Part shown: positions 60,301 to 64,000 of the stretch, piece after piece
Numbering within the stretch: the stretch's first letter is position 1
How the letters are laid out: every line of letters begins with the position of its first letter
From: Aliishimia sp965656085
Lineage (GTDB): Bacteria; Pseudomonadota; Alphaproteobacteria; Rhodobacterales; Rhodobacteraceae
Assembly: GCA_965656085.1 (NCBI GenBank)
Contig: CBFHJA010000011.1
Coordinates: 44,234-108,233, forward strand
DNA length: 64,000 bases
Direction: 5' to 3'
Made by a program: the position numbers and the translations under genes
Notes under the pieces: model-generated
What the model was told of the DNA's origin: nothing
The model's input: only the letters and a program-made list of their open reading frames with translations
The model's database searches: none

Positions 60301-61634
60301 GTGGCGCCGAGCGGCAGTATGACCTGACCGGCGCGTTCATAGACTCGGTCGAACGGATCGAGTTCGCGTCCGCCCCGGTGGCAGGCGATCTCAGTGTCAC
60401 GCTTGAAGCGGGGCAAGTAGCCCAAGCGGGTCTGACCACGCTTCAGGTCGGCACGCGCGCGGCCGGGGACAAGTTTGATACCCGGTTCCTGCTCGGCACC
60501 GAGACCACGTTCAGTCTCTCCGGGCTCGGCTTTGCCGGGGGGTATGGCGCGGCGGGCACGGGCGACCGGATAACGATCTTCGGTGACCTCGATGCCGAAA
60601 CCATCACCGGCAGTGCGATCGCCGACACGATCCGCTCCGGCGGCGGCGCTGACATCATCGACGGCGACGGCGGCGACGACATTCTGGAAGGCGGCGCGGG
60701 CGCCGATGAACATTACGGCGGGGCTGGCAACGACCTGATGATCAGCGGCGCGGGCAACGATCTGTTCGACGGCGGCGCGGGCATCGACACGGTGACCTAT
60801 GAAGAGGTGGGGGGCCGCGTGGCCGTGTTCCTCGCGCGGTCTGACGATGTTCTGGGGGGACAGGGCGTGGACACCTTTGTGCGCGTCGAGAACGTCATCG
60901 GAACGGGGTTCAGCGACCGGATCGTCGGGGACAATGCCGACAACCACCTGATCGGGCTGGGCGGCAATGACGTGCTGGTCGGCGGCGCGGGCAATGACAG
61001 GCTCGACGGGGGCAACGGCTGGGACAGCCTCACCGGGTCGGGCGGCGACGACCTGCTGATCGGCGGCTTCGGCAACGACCGGATGTTCGGGCTCGGCGGC
61101 GAGGACATGTTCGACGGCGGCGGCGGCGACGACCTCATCGAGGGCGGTCTGGGCTTCGACGTGGTCGATGGCGGCGCGGGGGACGACACCATCACCGGGT
61201 CGTTTGGCGAAGACATCTTGGATGGCTCCTTCGGCAATGACGACATCCGGGGCGATGGCTCGGCGGACATCCTCACGGGGGGCGGCGGGAACGACCGGAT
61301 CGTCGGCGGCAACGGCACGGATGTCATTTGGGGCGGGCCGGGCAACGACATTCTGTTCGGCGGCTTCGCGGGCCTCGGCACGGACGGGTTGCGGGATGAG
61401 TTTGCGTTCAAATCCTTCGACAACGGCGGCGGCGGCTTCGACATCATCCGCGATTTCGACGACGACATCGACAAGCTGGACCTGCGCGACAGCGGCTACA
61501 CCACCCTGACGCAGGTGCGCGACGACGCCTACGATCAAGGCGGGGCGTTGTTCATCGATTTCGATCTGGGTGGCTTGCTCAGGATCGACAATATGAGCAT
61601 ATCGCAACTGGACGCAGGCGATATCTTGTTCTGA
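57315..61634 (+). CDS. Large RTX (hemolysin-type calcium-binding) secreted protein
   Basis: 1,439 residues. Residues 1-330 are non-repetitive and largely helical (for example QKLDILLETTSAILEGVETI and AIEVNLDLAAKAFLAF), with no signal peptide. From about 341 to 1345 there are many GGxGxD nonapeptide runs (GGDDVIEGGNGNDVILG, GGDGNDRLEGGAGNDTV, GGAGNDRLDGGNGWD), arranged in blocks separated by VEN/IENI-type linkers. These bind calcium as beta-rolls outside the cell. The C-terminus (FDIIRDFDDDIDKLDLRDSG, then ISQLDAGDILF) resembles the uncleaved type I secretion signal. No protease or lipase motif is seen, so it is likely an adhesin, S-layer-like or matrix protein. Type I exporter genes are not in the window. 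GC rises toward the 3' end, suggesting a composite origin. Confidence 0.9.
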   Translation: MANPIAALTAVKDGKELYDFYSDILTGAPDPNEVINQKLDILLETTSAILEGVETIQVQLVQTRIDAIEVNLDLAAKAFLAFRLNPIASINPANGLSNDQEEALDRSADAISQIKALVDGSELTAEQKVLVLPHLMAVIPLRYEILKQASLGDIAQTHAPEWNDIKDILTELRPLVDGFARDAVEFFVESREYVTTNVLGQDIIFAVDYVVSVKTGTSPAEEGPFRFLLQLPRDTDDYPDYVIGSQEDVGGLGYEIGEQMFIDKDLFYDFLVGSLGSATAATDFFRQVINPVEQIEIERAGGPEMGGLAVTVIPGWLDGDLYQDIASDDYLRPTGAGNHKLEGFGGDDVIEGGNGNDVILGDNEFATAAIIIDGVTIVEETGGGVGNDILLGYGGDDNIFGYGGDDSLHGGDGNDRLEGGAGNDTVKYGTSDAGVTVNLTILRAQDTIGNGIDQIRDVENLEGSFYDDVLSGNGSANRIKGLDGNDVISGGSGDDELIGDFGNDTLDGGRDNDTLDGGDGNDTLRGGDDDDTLIGGSGDDFLDGGAGIDTAVYEGIGNVAVSLSTEILSGDASGALGNDTLTNIENITTGGGNDFIEGNSGNNHIIAGAGNDFIFAGLGDDIIDGGEGFDRTFFNSGQDITIDLNIVGAQDTGEGMDTLINISMVSVSSGTNTLIGTDETTFFDGGSGDTTATLGLGNNWFDGQGGFNTIVYDTDVSITASLNLGTQRQSTGLGEDVLENVQAIQTGGGFDILTGSDEANTLDSGNNTDILSGLGGDDTLLAGFGNDILIGGAGGDILNGGIGTDTASYGSAASGVVVDLLTAANNTGDAAGDTLISIESIVGSKFDDDLRGDANTNQLEGDDGNDRLTSIGGTRRFDGGDGFDMAVFDIPDDVNIDLSVNVTGYQIGGLFVSLNDIEGIGTGSGTNTVIGDGGENRFEGGSGDDTLSGLAGRDDYIGGGGNDHFVIGTLASHAVAGETYLGGSEADTLVIASSGGGAERQYDLTGAFIDSVERIEFASAPVAGDLSVTLEAGQVAQAGLTTLQVGTRAAGDKFDTRFLLGTETTFSLSGLGFAGGYGAAGTGDRITIFGDLDAETITGSAIADTIRSGGGADIIDGDGGDDILEGGAGADEHYGGAGNDLMISGAGNDLFDGGAGIDTVTYEEVGGRVAVFLARSDDVLGGQGVDTFVRVENVIGTGFSDRIVGDNADNHLIGLGGNDVLVGGAGNDRLDGGNGWDSLTGSGGDDLLIGGFGNDRMFGLGGEDMFDGGGGDDLIEGGLGFDVVDGGAGDDTITGSFGEDILDGSFGNDDIRGDGSADILTGGGGNDRIVGGNGTDVIWGGPGNDILFGGFAGLGTDGLRDEFAFKSFDNGGGGFDIIRDFDDDIDKLDLRDSGYTTLTQVRDDAYDQGGALFIDFDLGGLLRIDNMSISQLDAGDILF

Positions 61635-62103
61635 GCTCCAACGCTCGGATATTGCGGGATATTTGGCCCGAGACCAGCTCCGGAACGCGGGCACATTGCC
61701 ACTGCAGAGAACAGGCCGAGCCGCGCGCCACGGGGACCAGAAGCTGCGCGGCACCCGCAGATGGCCGCTCTGGCCCCGAGCCGCGAAACCGCGCTCAGAC
61801 TTGTATGGGTCATCATGGCTTTGAATGACCGCGCGGGCGACACCGGCTGCGCCCCGGCAGTGAGAGCATCGGGCCTGCGAGCCGATACGGCATCAGCAAT
61901 AGCCGCAGTTGCACACGTCCGGGTTGCCCGCGCCGTTCCCATTGAAGCGGGGTGCAGCGAACGGCCCATTCCGGCCATGCAAGTGGGCCGCCAACGCCGC
62001 ACTGCGGCTTCCCCGAACCGGTCATTCAGATCGTACCGCCCCCGCAGTGACGGCACAGAAATTTTGTCCTATAACTTGTGCGAAAGACTGGTAGAACCGC
62101 ACC
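61635..62103. other. Intergenic region between the RTX and ImmA/IrrE genes
   Basis: 469 bp. Long open frames occur on both strands but show no family and no ribosome site; they reflect GC bias. Nothing supportable was seen. Confidence 0.5.
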
Positions 62104-63306
62104 ATGCCGAATGTCAATCCAGATATCCTCAGATGGGCACGTGAAACTGCCGGGCTGTCTCTCGAAGAGGCAGCGCAGAAGCTTGCGATTAACACGGCAC
62201 GAGGCGTCGAACCTATCGACCGGCTGGAACAGATGGAAGCGGGTGAGGTGGCTCCGACGCGCGCGATGCTTGTTAAAATGTCTAAGCAGTATCGGCGATC
62301 TTTGCTGTCTTTCTATCTCTCTGCGCCACCTCGTCAGGGCGACAGGGGTCAGGATTTCAGGACGCTACCGGCAGCTTTTGCAATTACGGACAACGCTCTG
62401 GTCGATGCAGTCGTCCGTGACATCCGCGCTAGGCAATCCCTTGTGCGCGCGACCCTTGAAGAAGAGGATGAAGCTGAAACACTGCCTTTCATCGGATCTG
62501 CACGCACTACCAAGCAGCCGAGCGTTTTGGCGCGCCGGATCGCTGAAACAATCGAATTTGAACTCGGTGCTTACAGACGCTGCCGGACTATCGGTGATGC
62601 GGTCGCCTACCTGCGATCCCAGATTGAGGCCGCCGGGATATTCGTCCTGTTTGTGGACAACCTCGGCAGCCACCATACCGAGATACCGGTCGATGTGTTT
62701 CGCGGGTTTGCTTTGGCAGATGACGTTGCTCCGTTCGTCGCGGTAAATGCAAACGATTCCAAAGGTGCGCAATCCTTCACCATGATTCATGAACTAGCCC
62801 ATCTGTGGCTGGGTCTCACAGGAGTAAGCGGACGCGATGGTGAACGTGAAATCGAGAAATTCTGCAATGATGTCGCCGGGGAATTACTTCTCCCAAGCTT
62901 GGAACTACAGCAACTGGAAATCAGTGAGGCCAACGGCATTGCAGAGGCTGTGCAGGTGATCGGCGCGTTTGCACATGCCCGCAAAGTAAGCGGCACCATG
63001 GTCGCGTACAAGCTGCACAGGCGTGGCGCCTTCAACTTCGCGTTCTACCAATCCATAGCAGATACCTTCCGTCAGAGCTTTCTCAGCCAGCGTGGACGGG
63101 ATCGCGAACTCGCGCGACAAGCAGAATCCGGGCCAACGTATCCGATTATTCGCCGACATCGAGCCGGTCCGGCACTCGTTCAATTGGTTGATCGGATGCT
63201 CAGTGCAGGTGCCTTGACCACGACCAAGGCCGGAAAAGTTCTGGGTGTAAGCGCCAAAAATGTTCAAAGCGTATTGCAGGCCGGTGGCCCGAGATTTTTG
63301 GCATAA
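62104..63306 (+). CDS. XRE-type HTH and ImmA/IrrE-type metallopeptidase
   Basis: A 400-residue protein. The N-terminal helix-turn-helix is DILRWARETAGLSLEEAAQKL with RLEQMEAGEVAPTRAMLVKMSKQY. The ImmA/IrrE peptidase domain contains the zinc motif MIHELAHLWLG (HExxH, about residue 228) and a following Glu in the REIEKFCNDVAGELLLP segment. In phage and integrative elements ImmA-type peptidases cleave repressors. Paired with a PIN-like toxin-type gene they form regulator-toxin modules. It is followed after 5 bp by the DUF4411 gene. The region is less GC-rich than the RTX gene. Confidence 0.9.
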   Translation: MPNVNPDILRWARETAGLSLEEAAQKLAINTARGVEPIDRLEQMEAGEVAPTRAMLVKMSKQYRRSLLSFYLSAPPRQGDRGQDFRTLPAAFAITDNALVDAVVRDIRARQSLVRATLEEEDEAETLPFIGSARTTKQPSVLARRIAETIEFELGAYRRCRTIGDAVAYLRSQIEAAGIFVLFVDNLGSHHTEIPVDVFRGFALADDVAPFVAVNANDSKGAQSFTMIHELAHLWLGLTGVSGRDGEREIEKFCNDVAGELLLPSLELQQLEISEANGIAEAVQVIGAFAHARKVSGTMVAYKLHRRGAFNFAFYQSIADTFRQSFLSQRGRDRELARQAESGPTYPIIRRHRAGPALVQLVDRMLSAGALTTTKAGKVLGVSAKNVQSVLQAGGPRFLA

Positions 63307-63311
63307 TCCAA

Positions 63312-63821
63312 GTGGCAGTCCTTTATCTCCTCGATGCGAACACGTTGATCGATGCCAATCGAGACTACTATGGCATTGGCCAAGTTGACGAATACTGGGA
63401 GTGGCTGGTCCACTTTGGAGAGCAGGGCCGCATCAAGATACCGGTGGAGATTTATGAGGAGCTCAAGGCGGGGTCGGACGCGCTAGCCGCCTGGGCAAAA
63501 CAAGTAGAAACCGAGACGGCGCTAAAATTTTCAGAGGAAGTTGATATAGACCTTCTCAGGCGTGTGACTGAAGAGGGCTATGCAGCCGATTTGACGGACA
63601 TCGAGATCGAGGAAATCGGACGCGATCCATTCCTGATAGCCTACGCTCTCTCCGACCCTGAAAATCGCGTTATCGTAACAACCGAACGCTCTAAGCCGCG
63701 AGCACAGAGAAAAAACCGAAAAGTGCCAGACGTGTGCGCCCAGTTTGGCATTCGAGCTTGTAACGCTTTCACGTTCGGCCGCGAGCTGGGTTTCCGCACT
63801 GACTGGCGAGACCATATCTAA
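63312..63821 (+). CDS. DUF4411 (PIN-like) protein, probable toxin partner
   Basis: A 169-residue PIN-like protein. Acidic positions of the PIN active site are visible at the start (YLLDANTLIDANRDYYG), in VEIYEELKAG, and in EIGRDPFLIAYAL; the last acid region is near VIVTTERSKPRAQRKNRKVPDV. PIN proteins are usually RNases. It starts with GTG at 63312, 5 bp after the ImmA/IrrE stop, a pairing often seen as a toxin-antitoxin-like module. The antitoxin would be the XRE/ImmA protein. The last 179 bp of the window after it hold no supportable gene. Confidence 0.88.
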   Translation: MAVLYLLDANTLIDANRDYYGIGQVDEYWEWLVHFGEQGRIKIPVEIYEELKAGSDALAAWAKQVETETALKFSEEVDIDLLRRVTEEGYAADLTDIEIEEIGRDPFLIAYALSDPENRVIVTTERSKPRAQRKNRKVPDVCAQFGIRACNAFTFGRELGFRTDWRDHI

Positions 63822-64000
63822 GGCAAATTACCGATATTCGGAAGTCCGCTTTCACATGGAGAGAAATCGGATCTCGCGCTAGCCGCGAATGGCTCCTTCC
63901 CGCCGATTGCGTTGAAAATGTCATTGTCCAACCGGGCGAGGGCATCTCGGCAAAACAACATCCCGCAAATGCAATGTTCTGAAAACATGGTTTATGAGGG

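Noticed and set aside
58339..61365. Tandem repeated DNA in the RTX gene considered as a CRISPR or satellite array
   Set aside because: Repeats are codon-periodic, degenerate and in frame with the GGxGxD protein motif; no uniform repeat-spacer spacing.
58758..61754. Two ~490-codon minus-strand frames antisense to the RTX gene
   Set aside because: Periodic GGxGxD coding on the plus strand automatically gives open, repetitive antisense frames.
61535..62056. 173-codon minus-strand frame after the RTX gene
   Set aside because: No family or start signal, partly antisense to the RTX C-terminus.
1..64000. tRNA, rRNA or CRISPR loci
   Set aside because: No T-loop/anticodon-arm arrangement, rRNA segment or regularly spaced identical repeats were seen on reading both strands; a tRNAscan/Infernal run would settle it.

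Overview
The window reads as a chromosomal segment of a marine-type alphaproteobacterium of the Rhodobacteraceae (Roseobacter group). The evidence is the GC-rich coding sequence, the nuo gene order with an extra small gene between nuoC and nuoD, the complete leucine/isovalerate (liu/mcc) degradation cluster, a class I PHA synthase, and several families of short palindromic intergenic repeats. No rRNA, tRNA or CRISPR array was seen.

Layout. 1-4.0 kb: nuoA-B-C-(NTF2-like)-D-E on the minus strand, with nuoE running off the left edge. 4.2-5.7 kb: an orphan PstB-like ATPase and a STAS-like protein. 5.8-17 kb: leucine catabolism on the minus strand (liuA; a small membrane protein with an acyl-CoA ligase; liuB; an inserted HNH endonuclease; liuD; a GST; liuE; liuC). 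This cluster is interrupted by plus-strand hicAB and ompW. 17-19.6 kb: an AT-rich, foreign-looking OLD-like ATPase/TOPRIM gene between two copies of one palindromic repeat, then an IS3 remnant. 19.6-22.4 kb: an unusual arsenic cluster (arsR diverging from a deacylase, an unknown 108-residue protein and acr3). 22.9-36.6 kb: acetoacetyl-CoA synthetase, a DASS anion transporter, a ferric-reductase-like flavocytochrome with a 35-residue membrane partner, a class III aminotransferase with an N,N-dimethylformamidase-like large subunit, and a phaC-fabI-(MaoC/phosphotransacylase) operon.

36.8-50.6 kb: LysR diverging from a TauD-type dioxygenase; a giant exonuclease-RecQ-UvrD fusion helicase; a decayed GntR gene; an M24-like protein without metal ligands coupled to a nitrilase-family hydrolase; and an iron/phosphonate-type ABC transporter. 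50.8-57 kb: a broken GST, an epimerase/reductase with its TetR regulator, a sulfotransferase, and an AraC regulator whose putative tandem operator is duplicated in front of two downstream genes. 57.3-61.6 kb: a 1,439-residue RTX protein. 62.1-63.8 kb: an ImmA/IrrE-type peptidase with a DUF4411 PIN-like protein.

How the genes work together. HMG-CoA lyase (liuE) yields acetyl-CoA and acetoacetate, and AacS reactivates acetoacetate to acetoacetyl-CoA. That can feed PHA or central metabolism, so leucine breakdown and the phaC operon are plausibly linked. The most unusual items are the exonuclease-RecQ-UvrD fusion (whose exonuclease motif I lies upstream of any standard start codon), the repeat-flanked OLD-like gene, the HNH endonuclease coupled inside the mcc operon, the arsR/deacylase/orf108/acr3 cluster, and the duplicated AraC-type operator. 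Dispersed repeats also stand out: a 100-bp direct pair about 52 kb apart and a 118-bp inverted pair bounding about 17.5 kb.
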